Part shown: piece by piece, positions 25,599-34,602 of the stretch
How positions within the stretch are numbered: the stretch's first letter is position 1
Layout of the letters: each line of letters starts with the position of its first letter
Source: a virus
Virus record (IMG/VR): IMGVR_UViG_3300021599_001992
Coordinates: 1-64,000 of that record
DNA length: 64,000 nucleotides
Strand: one strand, 5' to 3'
Made by a program: the position numbers and the translations under genes
The notes under the pieces: model-generated
Databases searched by the model: none
What the model was told of the DNA's origin: nothing
What the model saw: only the letters and a program-made list of their open reading frames with translations

Positions 25599-25607
25599 TA
25601 TTTATTA
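25599..25607 (+). promoter_or_regulatory. Late-promoter-like element upstream of the polymerase gene
   Basis: TATTTATTA, 61 nt before the polymerase ATG. It is further from the start than most members of the set, so it may be a chance match. Confidence 0.25.
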
Positions 25608-25620
25608 GTGTCAAGGCAAA

Positions 25621-25639
25621 TTGTGATTTAACATCACAA
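25621..25639 (+). promoter_or_regulatory. Hairpin in the polymerase leader
   Basis: TTGTGAT (25621-25627) and ATCACAA (25633-25639) form a perfect 7-bp stem with a 5-nt loop, 29 nt before the ATG. T4 and RB69 gp43 repress their own translation by binding a leader hairpin; this could be the equivalent, though here it does not overlap a Shine-Dalgarno site. Confidence 0.4.
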
Positions 25640-25668
25640 GCAAATACGTCACATTAAAAATATAAATA

Positions 25669-28566
25669 ATGAAAGAGGTTATTTCTCAGGAAATTATCGA
25701 AAATTTCCTAAACGGATCCGATCCGGAAGAATTCATAGTTGGTGTAGAATACGATTATCCAACAAATACAATTTATAAAATTATACAAGATCCTGAAAAA
25801 GGAAAAAAAGTAATATCAGATAAATTCATTCCATTTTTATGGGTTGGTGATTTGTCTGGATTAAATTTTTATAATAATTCCAAGGCAACTCAAAAAAGGG
25901 CCATGATGAAACATGGTATTCTAATTGAAAAATTGGAAACATATGGAAACGAAAGGTTAGAAAATGGTTTAAAATATCTCGTAAAAAGCACAAAAAGTTA
26001 TACCAATTTAACAAGTTTTTTTAGAGAGGGTGGTGTTGATCCGTGGAATGAAAATTTTAGACAATATTTTCAAGTATTGTCTCCTGTAGAACAATATCTA
26101 ATAGATAAAAAGAAAAGATTATTCAAGGGTATTGAGAATTATTCAGATGTTTACAGATTCGTATTTGACATTGAGACTACAGGTCTTGAACCAGAAAAAA
26201 ATAATATTATTCTTATTGGGGTTAAAGATAATCGTGGATTAAATGAAACAATCCCCGCATTTGGTCAAGACGGAGAAAAAAAATGTATTGAAAGATTCTT
26301 TCAATTAATAAGAGAAAGAAAACCCACAATTATAGGTGGATATAACTCGGCATTTTTCGATTGGCCCTTTATATTAAAACGTGCAGAAATATTGGGTGTT
26401 GATGTACAGGGTTTAACAGCAATCTTTACTCCTAAAGGTATTACGGAAAAAGAAGGTATGTTGAAATTAGCAAATGAAGTTGAACCGTATACACAACATG
26501 TTATTTGGGGATTTAATATCATTGATATTGCGCACGCAGTTAGAAGAGCACAGGCGATTAATAGTGAAATTAAATCGTGGGGTTTGAAATATATCACAAA
26601 ATATTTGGAGAAAGAAAAATCAAATCGTGTGTATGTTGACGGTGCATATATTTCAAAAATATATCTTGATAATGAGAGTTATTATGTGAATCCAAAAACA
26701 GGTAACTATAAAAAAATAGGTGAACCAGGCACAGAGAATTTATTAGAAAAATATCCCGGCAAATTTGAAATATGGCCAGGTAGAAAAATTGTTGAACAAT
26801 ATCTTGATGATGACTTGTATGAAACTATGATTGTTGACGATTCTTTTTCACAATCAACTTTCTTACTTTCAAAACTTGTACCGACAACGTATGAAAGAAT
26901 CGCAACAATGGGTACCGCAACGTTATGGAAAATAATCATGTTGGCTTGGTCCTATGAAAACAATTTGGCAATTCCAACTAAAGATGAGAAACGTGCAATC
27001 ACAGGTGGATTATCAAGGTTATTAAATGTTGGTTATTCAAAGAATATTGTCAAGTTTGACTACGCGTCACTTTACCCATCTATTCAACTTGTTTATGATG
27101 TATTTCCTGAATGTGATGTGATGGGTGTTCAGAAATCAATGCTAAAATATTTCCGTAACATTCGTATCAAATACAAAAGACTTGCGGGTGAACTTGCTAA
27201 AACAAATCCTGTTGAGGCTGAGATGTACGACCGTAAACAATTACCAATTAAGATTTTCATCAATGCATACTTTGGTTCACTTTCCGCACCACAAGTATTT
27301 CCGTGGGGTGATATGAATATGGGTGAAACAATTACATGTACCGGTAGACAATGTCTCCGTATGATGATTATGTTTTTCATGAAGAAAGGATACAAACCAC
27401 TTGTAATGGATACGGATGGTGTTAACTTTGAAACTCCTGATGACATTCAAAATACAATTTACATAGGTAAAGGTAATAATGAATTAGTGGAAGAAGGTAA
27501 GGAATATAAGGGTATTGAAGCAGATACCGCAGAATTCAATGATTTATTCATGAGAAACGAAATGGGTTTAGATATTGACTATATGGCACCCGCATGTATT
27601 AATGTTTCTCGTAAAAATTATATAATAAAACTAATAAAGAAAGGTAAGGAAAAAATTAAATTAACAGGTAACACTATAAAATCTAAAAAACTACAACAAT
27701 ATATTGTGGAATTTTTAGATGAGGGTTTGAAACATCTATTAAATGGTGATGGTGCCTCATTTGTTGAATTATATTATGAATATGTAACTAAGATATTCAA
27801 TAAGGAAATACCATTATCTAAGATTGCAAATAAGGCAAGAGTAAAACAATCTGTTGATGAATATAGAAAACACATTAAAAAAGTAACTAAGGCAGGTTCT
27901 TTAATGTCACGTCAGGCACATATGGAACTTGTTATGTTAAATGATTATCCTGCAGGTTTAGGTGAAACAATTTATTATGTAAATAATGGTCTTAAAAAAT
28001 CATCGGGGGACGTTCAGAAAATTTCAAAACCAACAAAAAAACAACAGGAAGAATTTTTACAGAAACATGGTCATCCCATGCCGTCAGATTACATTGAAAT
28101 AAATTGTTATATGATTCCTGAAAAGGAAATTCAAAATAATCCTGAGATGACAGGGGAATATAATGTTGCGAGATATCTCTCCACATTTAACAAAAGAATA
28201 GAACCTTTATTGTGTGTTTTCAAACCTGAGATTAGAGAAGATATATTAATTGAAGATCCTAAAGACAGACAATATTTTACAAAATCACAATGTGAACTTG
28301 TAAACGGTTATCCTTTGAAAGAAGGTGGACAAGATAACTTTGATGAGGTTATGACTTTATCTGATAGTGAGGTACTTTTTTGGAACAGAGTGAATAGAGA
28401 CCCTTTCTTTATGTATGTTGAAAATAGTTTGGAGTTAGTTGATCAATATTGGGTGGATCATAATAGGAAAGTAGTTTCACTACAGGCAAATAGTACTAAG
28501 AGTAATGAGGATGAAATAATTGAAACTAACGGAAATGACTTCGCGTATCACGCGGTGGAAAGTTAG
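25669..28566 (+). CDS. 43: Family-B DNA polymerase (gp43)
   Basis: Replicative polymerase with 3'-5' proofreading. Exo I is FDIETTGLEP (D167, E169); Exo II is IGGYNSAFFDWPF (~222-234). Polymerase motif A is KFDYASLYPSIQL (~462-474). Motif B is KIFINAYFGSL (~528-538), with NAYFG in place of the usual NSxYG. Motif C is VMDTDGVNF (~577-585), with DTDG in place of DTDS. All three catalytic Asp/Lys positions are kept. At 965 aa it is slightly longer than T4 gp43. It sits among late tail genes rather than next to the other replication genes at 53-60 kb, and ends with a 4-nt tail-to-tail overlap with the neck gene. Confidence 0.96.
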   Translation: MKEVISQEIIENFLNGSDPEEFIVGVEYDYPTNTIYKIIQDPEKGKKVISDKFIPFLWVGDLSGLNFYNNSKATQKRAMMKHGILIEKLETYGNERLENGLKYLVKSTKSYTNLTSFFREGGVDPWNENFRQYFQVLSPVEQYLIDKKKRLFKGIENYSDVYRFVFDIETTGLEPEKNNIILIGVKDNRGLNETIPAFGQDGEKKCIERFFQLIRERKPTIIGGYNSAFFDWPFILKRAEILGVDVQGLTAIFTPKGITEKEGMLKLANEVEPYTQHVIWGFNIIDIAHAVRRAQAINSEIKSWGLKYITKYLEKEKSNRVYVDGAYISKIYLDNESYYVNPKTGNYKKIGEPGTENLLEKYPGKFEIWPGRKIVEQYLDDDLYETMIVDDSFSQSTFLLSKLVPTTYERIATMGTATLWKIIMLAWSYENNLAIPTKDEKRAITGGLSRLLNVGYSKNIVKFDYASLYPSIQLVYDVFPECDVMGVQKSMLKYFRNIRIKYKRLAGELAKTNPVEAEMYDRKQLPIKIFINAYFGSLSAPQVFPWGDMNMGETITCTGRQCLRMMIMFFMKKGYKPLVMDTDGVNFETPDDIQNTIYIGKGNNELVEEGKEYKGIEADTAEFNDLFMRNEMGLDIDYMAPACINVSRKNYIIKLIKKGKEKIKLTGNTIKSKKLQQYIVEFLDEGLKHLLNGDGASFVELYYEYVTKIFNKEIPLSKIANKARVKQSVDEYRKHIKKVTKAGSLMSRQAHMELVMLNDYPAGLGETIYYVNNGLKKSSGDVQKISKPTKKQQEEFLQKHGHPMPSDYIEINCYMIPEKEIQNNPEMTGEYNVARYLSTFNKRIEPLLCVFKPEIREDILIEDPKDRQYFTKSQCELVNGYPLKEGGQDNFDEVMTLSDSEVLFWNRVNRDPFFMYVENSLELVDQYWVDHNRKVVSLQANSTKSNEDEIIETNGNDFAYHAVES

Positions 28567-29681
28567 ATCACATTATATGGAGAAGGCATCGCTCTATACT
28601 TGAGAGCCTTGTTAAGATTTTCTGCTTCGTTTCCTTTTCTTTCAAGTATTTTTTCTGGACGAAGTCTTTCAAGTCTTGCCATTAATTCTTCAACTAATTT
28701 AGATCTTTCATCCTTAGCTTCGGTTAATAATGTACTGTAATCAAGTTTTACCGTACTATCAGGTACTTGTAAATCACCAGAGAATTTACCCCATATTCTT
28801 GCCAATCCTTCTTTAGAATATGCTATCAAATATTTTCTAACCCAATTTTGTGCTGGTTTATTTAAATCGTCCCAAGTTAATGGTTGGGTATCAACATCGG
28901 AAGGTAACTTTATAACATCTTTATTTTGATCTAAACAAGTGTCTCTATCAAAAGTATCATAGTACCAATACCAAACTCTATAATTGTTATTTTTAATTGA
29001 GCCGAAATCAAATCTACCACCGGGAACATTCATTAAATGCACTATTTTAGTTCCATCAGGTCCTGCGGTAATTCTATATGTTAAATCACCACCAATCATT
29101 CTGTTTTTTATGTTTCTGTCCTGCATCCTAAGTAACAAGTCAAATGCGGGAAGAAGAAAATACGAACCCGCAGATCCTGTTTGTGCAAAACCACCTACAC
29201 CACCAAATCCGACACCTCCTAATCCACCAAATCCACCAAGAAATGGATCGACAATCGAGTCTGTTAATTCTGCTCTATTATACCATAATAATTCATTAAG
29301 TTCTCTTCCTGCTGGTATCGTATATGTCTGTACCCCCCTTTCTAAAGTTATATAATCCTTTTTTAATTCCCACGGTCCATTCGCTTGTAATCCGACTATT
29401 TTAGAATAAGAATACGTGTATTGTGTTTCATAATCCAAACTTCTTGTTGTGAACGCTCTCGTAAGTGATTGGGTATCAACATCTAATCCCGCCAATGCCG
29501 ACCATTGAGACTCAATAAGCCAATCACTAACATATTGTTCATATTCGGATAATGATAACTCTAAAAAAGTATCCATTTGTTCCTCAGTTAATTCAATACC
29601 CCTTACTGGCATACCTAATAAATGGAAAACCTGTGTAAAAAGTTTATCTTTTTGTTCGGGTGTTATTATTGTTGTTGACAT
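28563..29681 (-). CDS. Neck/head-completion-like structural protein, 372 aa
   Basis: A conserved type of structural protein in T4-like marine phages, probably at the head-tail joint. It begins with helical ITPEQKDKLFTQVFHLLGMP and TEEQMDTFLELSLSEYEQYV, then RGVQTYTIPAGRELNELLWY. A Gly/Phe-rich insert (FLGGFGGLGGVGFGGVGGF, ~146-164) follows, then FDLLLRMQDRNIKNRMIGGD. The C-terminus has KYLIAYSKEGLARIWGKFSG, DSTVKLDYSTLLTEAKDER and RLERLRPEKIL. The start is the ATG at 29681, with a late-promoter-like element 17 nt upstream. It is separated from the other neck genes by a nuclease-like gene and a helicase. Confidence 0.6.
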   Translation of the reverse strand: MSTTIITPEQKDKLFTQVFHLLGMPVRGIELTEEQMDTFLELSLSEYEQYVSDWLIESQWSALAGLDVDTQSLTRAFTTRSLDYETQYTYSYSKIVGLQANGPWELKKDYITLERGVQTYTIPAGRELNELLWYNRAELTDSIVDPFLGGFGGLGGVGFGGVGGFAQTGSAGSYFLLPAFDLLLRMQDRNIKNRMIGGDLTYRITAGPDGTKIVHLMNVPGGRFDFGSIKNNNYRVWYWYYDTFDRDTCLDQNKDVIKLPSDVDTQPLTWDDLNKPAQNWVRKYLIAYSKEGLARIWGKFSGDLQVPDSTVKLDYSTLLTEAKDERSKLVEELMARLERLRPEKILERKGNEAENLNKALKYRAMPSPYNVI

Positions 29682-29686
29682 AATTT

Positions 29687-29718
29687 TTTGTTATATTCTA
29701 ATAAATAGTTAATATTTG
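29687..29718 (+). promoter_or_regulatory. Host-type (Bacteroidota) promoter
   Basis: TTTG (29687-29690), 20 nt, then AATATTTG (29711-29718); one mismatch to TAnnTTTG. The ATG at 29723 begins 5 nt after the -7 element, exactly as at the 764 gene, and both read TTTGCA(A/T)(T)ATG at the junction. Confidence 0.62.
29699..29707 (-). promoter_or_regulatory. Late-promoter-like element for the neck gene
   Basis: TATTTATTA on the minus strand, ending 17 nt before the ATG at 29681, interleaved with the plus-strand promoter of the 29723 gene. Confidence 0.45.
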
Positions 29719-29722
29719 CATT

Positions 29723-30775
29723 ATGGATATTCTAACATCAAACATAAGAAAGTACCGATATGACTATTTTAAGGGTCTTTTATCTGGTGATTTTAAAAAA
29801 TTATATAAAGAAAGGTGTAATAAAGTTTTCGAAAAAAAAGGTAAGGAATTAGGAATTTGGGGATTTTGGAAAAAAAATAAAATGTGGGGTATTCTAAATT
29901 ATCAAAAACAAATACCTGTTTCTTGGTGTTGGAGAAATACTCCAAATACACATCCTTATTGTTTTCACGATTTTTATTATTTGTTTTATGATAGTACCGG
30001 TATAGAATTAGATTTTAATGACAAGAATAAGTGGGGAAAAAACTTAGATATTCTTTTTAGTTTTATCGAAAAAAATTTTCAACTTTATTTTACAACCGAT
30101 ATTGATACAAAATATTTTTATCATTTTTGGTTTAGATGTAATCAATCGTGGACTTCAGGTCAAATTACAATAATTGCCCTGATGTATAAAATCCGTAAAA
30201 TATTTGATGAATTCAAAATAATAGATATGGATTTTGCCTTAGAAAGAGGAGATCCAAATGATTTTAAAGGAATTGATGTTATTTTAACAATAGAAACTAA
30301 AGACATATATAAGAATAGAGAAAAAATTAAAATACAAGTAAAAGGTGGGAGAGTAATAAGTTATAATGAAGAGGGGTATTTGGTATCAGGTTCAGCTAAT
30401 GATTTAAAAGCGGATGTTAATTATTGGTGCTATATTGACATAAAAGATAAAAAGACAGAAATTGTTTTATTTCAAAATATAAATCGATATATAGAACGTA
30501 TTGGTTATAACATTTTATTTAAAAAAGAAATAATTCACCCAATAAAAATTGAAGAAAGTATTATGGTACCTGAAAAATTAGATGAGATTGCGAAATATTG
30601 TTATGATAAAAAAATATTAATTGAAATTGAACATTTACCACAAGGTGTAAATGAAGTTATATTACAAAAAGATCCCGAAAAAATCATTAATATAAAAATT
30701 GCCGATTTTAAAGATAAAAATCTTATAATTCTATTAACGAATAAATTCGATGAATTAAAGAAGTTCTTTAATTAA
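29723..30775 (+). CDS. Possible PD-(D/E)XK nuclease-like protein, 350 aa
   Basis: No family recognised. Residues ~170-210 (MDFALERGDPNDFKGIDVIL, then KIKIQVKGGRV) carry a D185 on one strand and Q205-x-K207 on the next, the D...(E/Q)xK layout of restriction-endonuclease-like folds. The N-terminal ~150 residues are rich in Trp, Tyr and Phe (IPVSWCWRNTPNTHPYCFHD). The C-terminal part (~240-350) is a mixed domain. It is the only gene of its strand between two minus-strand genes and has its own host-type promoter, like an early accessory gene. The 3' end overlaps the helicase gene by 21 nt. Activity is not proven. Confidence 0.6.
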   Translation: MDILTSNIRKYRYDYFKGLLSGDFKKLYKERCNKVFEKKGKELGIWGFWKKNKMWGILNYQKQIPVSWCWRNTPNTHPYCFHDFYYLFYDSTGIELDFNDKNKWGKNLDILFSFIEKNFQLYFTTDIDTKYFYHFWFRCNQSWTSGQITIIALMYKIRKIFDEFKIIDMDFALERGDPNDFKGIDVILTIETKDIYKNREKIKIQVKGGRVISYNEEGYLVSGSANDLKADVNYWCYIDIKDKKTEIVLFQNINRYIERIGYNILFKKEIIHPIKIEESIMVPEKLDEIAKYCYDKKILIEIEHLPQGVNEVILQKDPEKIINIKIADFKDKNLIILLTNKFDELKKFFN

Positions 30776-32497
30776 ATCCTTACTAAAAGTTTCGGAATAT
30801 TCACCATCACCCATAACTTGATCAATTATATTCTTTTTCTTTTGCAGAATATTATATATTATTTTTTCAATAGTATTTTCAAAAACAGGATAATATACAA
30901 GTACACTATTTTTTTGTCCGTATCTATATGCACGATCTTCCGCTTGACTATGATGTGCAGGAACAAATGACAAGTCATTCATAATCACAGTTTCGGCTGC
31001 AGTTAATGTTATCCCAACACCACCCGCAACAATATTTGATATGAATATTTTAATTTTATCTTCATTTTGAAACCTGTCTACAGATTCTTGTCTTCTTTCT
31101 TTAGTCATACGACCATCAAGGACCACAGATTGTTTTTTATATTTCTCGTGTAACATATCTAAAGTCATCGTAAAATTTGTAAACACAATTACTTTTTTAC
31201 CCTGTTCTAAACATCTATCAATTATTTCACATGTATAAGGAATTTTTTCATATGAAATTAATTGTCTTACTTTCATTAAACGATTTAATGTTACACTAAT
31301 AGTATCTGTTTCCTTATTTTCTTTACTGATTCTTGTAAATTCTTCGAGTTCTTCATCATACATTTTAGAATTTAGTTCAACAAATATTGGAGTTATAATT
31401 TTTTCAGGTAAATCAAGAATATCTGTTTTCATTCTACGAAGTACAATATTTTTAGTTCTTTCTCTTAACTCATCCAAATTACTTGCACCGCTTGTGTTCC
31501 AAACTTTTCTATTACCAACTCTAAATTGAAATCCCTTACAATATCTTTTAACATATGTTTGCCAATTAAGTGTTAAAGGTGAATCTACAATTTTAAGGAG
31601 ATTAAAATAATTAATCGGTCTCGATGTCATTGGAGTACCTGTAAGTAACCATACTTTTGGTATTTGATCTAAAACATCATTTAGTAATCTTGTTCTATTT
31701 GCCGTAGTATTTGAAATATAGTGTGCCTCATCTACAATTGCCAAATCAAAACCTTCATTAACCAATAATTTATAATCATCACTATCTTCACTTTTATCTG
31801 TTGTGTGATAATTCTTTAATATATCATAATTTATTATATAAAAATCAAAAGTGGATCCCCATTTACGACCCTCTACAATTAATGTTCTTCTATCGGTATA
31901 ATTTTCAATTTCTCTTTTCCAATTTATTTTTAATGATGCGGGACAGACAATTAATATTTTTTTTGCTCCACTTTCTAATGCACCGATAACAGCTGAAGTA
32001 GTTTTACCTAAACCCATATCATCCGCAAGAATAAATTTATCATTTGCTAATAATTTTTCAACTGCAGTTTTTTGATGATCCATGGGTGGTCTACTTCCAT
32101 ATTTAGAATAATCAATTACTCTATTTAATTTTTTTTCGGGTTGTACTACCGCCGCCTTCGGTAACCAAAATGCATTATTTTGTTCAGAATCTATAATCTT
32201 ACCCCATATGTGATACGCTTTTTCACTTTCACATAATAATTTTTCACACCATATTTTTGTTGGGGGTACAGGTAGTAATTTGTCTTCTTGAATTTTTTCT
32301 CCAAAAGTTGAGACTATCTCAATATATTTTCTTGCAATTTTAGGAACACTATCTTTATACTTTAAAACATATTCAGCTTGTGGACGAGTAAGTTTAAAAT
32401 TTTTTTGATCAATAAATTTTCTTTTCCAATCTAATAGTTGATTATTGGAACCATCGTAATTTGATAATAATTCTCTTGCCTCTATTTCAGGTATCAT
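30755..32497 (-). CDS. SNF2-family helicase/ATPase
   Basis: DNA-dependent ATPase of superfamily 2 that remodels or anneals DNA, comparable to phage SNF2 and SMARCAL1-like proteins. The frame reaches a longer start at 32575, but those 26 residues are hydrophobic and run into the divergent promoter, so the ATG at 32497 (MIPEIEARELLSNYDG) is chosen (580 aa). Motif I is ADDMGLGKT (~158-166); motif II is VDEAH (~255-259). Motif III is LTGTPMTSRP. The C-terminal lobe has VIFVTNFTM-like strand KVIVFTNFTMTLDML, NIVAGGVGITL, and motif VI QAEDRAYRYGQ. It converges on the nuclease-like gene. A role in replication restart similar to T4 UvsW is possible. Confidence 0.92.
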   Translation of the reverse strand: MIPEIEARELLSNYDGSNNQLLDWKRKFIDQKNFKLTRPQAEYVLKYKDSVPKIARKYIEIVSTFGEKIQEDKLLPVPPTKIWCEKLLCESEKAYHIWGKIIDSEQNNAFWLPKAAVVQPEKKLNRVIDYSKYGSRPPMDHQKTAVEKLLANDKFILADDMGLGKTTSAVIGALESGAKKILIVCPASLKINWKREIENYTDRRTLIVEGRKWGSTFDFYIINYDILKNYHTTDKSEDSDDYKLLVNEGFDLAIVDEAHYISNTTANRTRLLNDVLDQIPKVWLLTGTPMTSRPINYFNLLKIVDSPLTLNWQTYVKRYCKGFQFRVGNRKVWNTSGASNLDELRERTKNIVLRRMKTDILDLPEKIITPIFVELNSKMYDEELEEFTRISKENKETDTISVTLNRLMKVRQLISYEKIPYTCEIIDRCLEQGKKVIVFTNFTMTLDMLHEKYKKQSVVLDGRMTKERRQESVDRFQNEDKIKIFISNIVAGGVGITLTAAETVIMNDLSFVPAHHSQAEDRAYRYGQKNSVLVYYPVFENTIEKIIYNILQKKKNIIDQVMGDGEYSETFSKDLIKELL

Positions 32498-32538
32498 ATA
32501 TAAATTAAAATATAAATAATTAGAATCAAAGATTAAAC

Positions 32539-32546
32539 TATTTATA
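32539..32546 (+). promoter_or_regulatory. Late-promoter-like element
   Basis: TATTTATA ending 4 nt before the ATG at 32551. Confidence 0.5.
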
Positions 32547-32550
32547 AGGT

Positions 32551-33063
32551 ATGGACAACAAACTACCAATAACACGTTTAAGTAAGTTTTTTTCTCAAGA
32601 CGATTTTGACATTAATATTCAATTGGGTCAAGAATATCTTCATGGAGATTTAAACATGAAGGTTGTTTTGTATAGAATTGATAGAACAAGTACTGATACC
32701 GATTCGGTCTACGCTGAAGCGGGAAAAGATCAGAAAAAATTTTATCCTCCTATGGAAATCAATGCATTGGTTAAAATTGATGAACCAAAAAACTCATCAT
32801 ATAAAAATGGTTTGGTTAGATATAGTGAACCGGGTAATCTAACACTTTCAGTATATATAAGACATTTAGAGGAGTTAAAGGTTGATATAACATATGGTGA
32901 TTATATTGGATATGCTGATTCAGAAAATAAATTAAGATTTTATACTGTAACAAATGATGGTAAAGTCACATCTGATAATAAACATAAAATGTTTGGTTAT
33001 AAACCACATTACAGAACAATAACTTGTGTACCAACACAGGAAAACGAATTTAGAGGAGTTTAA
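32551..33063 (+). CDS. Neck-like virion protein, 170 aa
   Basis: A conserved virion protein by style and place. It has MKVVLYRIDRTSTDTDSVYA, FYPPMEINALVKIDEPKNSS, NLTLSVYIRHLEELKVDITY, GDYIGYADSENKLRFYTVTN and YKPHYRTITCVPTQENEFRG. The combination of 'LxRxD', a GDYIGY turn and a C-terminal NEFRG is common in T4-like marine phages directly upstream of the sheath genes. By synteny with T4 (13-14-15-18-19), a neck or head-closure role near gp14 is the best guess. Only 2 nt separate its stop from the next gene. Confidence 0.58.
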   Translation: MDNKLPITRLSKFFSQDDFDINIQLGQEYLHGDLNMKVVLYRIDRTSTDTDSVYAEAGKDQKKFYPPMEINALVKIDEPKNSSYKNGLVRYSEPGNLTLSVYIRHLEELKVDITYGDYIGYADSENKLRFYTVTNDGKVTSDNKHKMFGYKPHYRTITCVPTQENEFRGV

Positions 33064-33065
33064 TC

Positions 33066-34319
33066 ATGGGTATACCTAAAAGAAAAAATAATATTGATGT
33101 ATACAGTAAAAGGGAACATCTAAGAGGTCAAGATATTGTTGACAGAAGACAAGAACTTTTAGATAGAATCACAAAATCCGATTCCTATTTACCCGACTCA
33201 ATTCTTCATGATGATTTGGATGGAGGAATGTTAGATTTTGTCAAGAAGAACTTTAAAATCGTTACAGACGGTGAATCAATCCCAATTATTCCAAAAATAT
33301 TAACAATTCAAAGATGGGGTGAATTTTCAAATAATTGGGAATTTTCAGATGAAGACGGTAATGTTAAAATACCGTTTATTGCAATTGTGAGAAAACCTGA
33401 TGTTCAACCAGGTACCAATCCTGTTACACAAAGAACAATTCCTGATAGAAGTACTTTTTATTATGCGTCAGTACCTACTTGGAATGGAACACAAATGGGT
33501 GCAGATATATATAAAATCCCGCAACCTGTTGCAGTTGATTTGTCATTTGATGTTACAATTGTTTGTAATAAGTTTAGAGATTTAAATAGATTTAATAAAA
33601 TAGTTTTACAGAAATTTTCTTCAAGACAAGCATACACATCAATTAAAGGTCATTACATACCTATTGTTTTAGATAAAATAGAAGATAACACACCAATGGA
33701 TACAATAGATGGTCGTAGATTTTACATCCAAAATTACACCTTTATTATGTTGGGTATTTTAATAGATTCTGAAGAATTTGAGGTAAAGCCGGCTATAAGT
33801 AGATTCTTTTTATTAAATGAATTTTTAAAAGGTGGTAATGTAGGTAAAAAAATAGTTAAGAGAGGATTATTTGAAACTAAAACCGCAACATTTGTGGCCG
33901 ATGGAATGCAAACACAATTCAGTGTTGGTGAGACAATTGGAATTTTATTTAATGTAACAATAAATGGTATAATACAAGAAAGAGATACAGATTACTTTCA
34001 TATTTCAAAAACATCTAAAATAACTTTTGATAACCCACCCCCTGATGGATCTTCAATTGTCATATCGTATTATGTAGGAAGTAAGGAAACTCTTGTTGAT
34101 GAATATGGTAAAATATTTAACGTTTCTACAGAATATTTTACATTTACAGGAAATAGAGAAATAAACGTTACGAATTACGTTAGTGACGTAATTTCTTTGG
34201 ATATAAACGGTTTATTAGAAGAAGAAGGATCAGGATTTGAAGTTTTAGGTGGAACAAAAATATCATTATTATTTAGTCCAGCGTTAAATTCAAGAATTGG
34301 TATAACGTACCTACACTAA
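33066..34319 (+). CDS. Tail-completion-like virion protein, 417 aa
   Basis: Probable neck/tail terminator component. The core (residues ~80-265) has IPKILTIQRWGEFSNNWEFS, AVDLSFDVTIVCNKFRDLNR, VLQKFSSRQAYTSIKGHYIP and FYIQNYTFIMLGILIDSEEF. These are well-ordered alpha/beta segments typical of the T4-like gene located one or two places before the sheath (T4 gene 15 position). The C-terminal ~140 residues are two small beta domains with the repeated pattern 'F.V...I.G....L'. It ends 1 nt before the stop of the minus-strand RHH gene. Confidence 0.58.
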   Translation: MGIPKRKNNIDVYSKREHLRGQDIVDRRQELLDRITKSDSYLPDSILHDDLDGGMLDFVKKNFKIVTDGESIPIIPKILTIQRWGEFSNNWEFSDEDGNVKIPFIAIVRKPDVQPGTNPVTQRTIPDRSTFYYASVPTWNGTQMGADIYKIPQPVAVDLSFDVTIVCNKFRDLNRFNKIVLQKFSSRQAYTSIKGHYIPIVLDKIEDNTPMDTIDGRRFYIQNYTFIMLGILIDSEEFEVKPAISRFFLLNEFLKGGNVGKKIVKRGLFETKTATFVADGMQTQFSVGETIGILFNVTINGIIQERDTDYFHISKTSKITFDNPPPDGSSIVISYYVGSKETLVDEYGKIFNVSTEYFTFTGNREINVTNYVSDVISLDINGLLEEEGSGFEVLGGTKISLLFSPALNSRIGITYLH

Positions 34320-34481
34320 TCATTCTCCATACAAATCCTTCTTTTTAGGTTTACAGTTATCTTCTATCAATTTTTCTAAAATCTTATGGATTTTTAACCC
34401 CAATTTATCACAATATTGTTTCAATAGTTCGTGATGTTTTTCACTTATTTTAACGTTTTTATAAACTGTTTTATTTGACAT
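34320..34481 (-). CDS. Ribbon-helix-helix-like small protein, 53 aa
   Basis: A short minus-strand gene between the two plus-strand tail genes, from the ATG at 34481 to a TGA at 34320. The product starts MSNKTVYKNVKISEKHHELL and continues KQYCDKLGLKIHKILEKLIE, ending in a Lys-rich tail. A beta strand (VYKNVKIS) followed by two helices is the layout of Arc/MetJ-type repressors. A 9-bp inverted repeat lies 17 nt upstream of its start and could be its operator. It is the only minus-strand gene from 32.5 kb to the window end, which suggests a separately controlled regulator. Confidence 0.62.
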   Translation of the reverse strand: MSNKTVYKNVKISEKHHELLKQYCDKLGLKIHKILEKLIEDNCKPKKKDLYGE

Positions 34482-34497
34482 AGATAATTAAATATAT

Positions 34498-34521
34498 TTT
34501 TAGATAAATAAATATCTAAAA
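34498..34521. repeat. Inverted repeat, possible operator
   Basis: TTTTAGATA (34498-34506), 6-nt spacer AATAAA, TATCTAAAA (34513-34521): a perfect 9-bp inverted repeat upstream of the RHH-like gene and 82 nt before the sheath gene. Confidence 0.55.
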
Positions 34522-34557
34522 TGAAAAAATCCCTGAAATCTTTGATAAAAACAAAGA

Positions 34558-34566
34558 TATTTATTA
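34558..34566 (+). promoter_or_regulatory. Late-promoter-like element for the sheath gene
   Basis: TATTTATTA ending 36 nt before the ATG at 34603. This one leaves room for a real leader of about 30 nt, unlike most others. Confidence 0.45.
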
Positions 34567-34602
34567 GAAAACTAATAAAATATTTTAACCAAACATTAAT
34601 CA

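Noticed and set aside
28984-29355. A plus-strand ORF inside the neck gene with Pro-rich sequence
   Set aside because: Antisense shadow; the Pro run is the complement of the Gly-rich insert of the neck protein.
30755-30775. Palindrome AAAGAAGTTCTTT at the convergent gene ends as a terminator
   Set aside because: It lies within both coding ends, the stem is short and A/T-rich, and no T run follows on either strand.
32498-32575. The 26-codon extension of the SNF2 helicase
   Set aside because: It is hydrophobic, overlaps the divergent late promoter and start of the 32551 gene, and lacks similarity to helicases.
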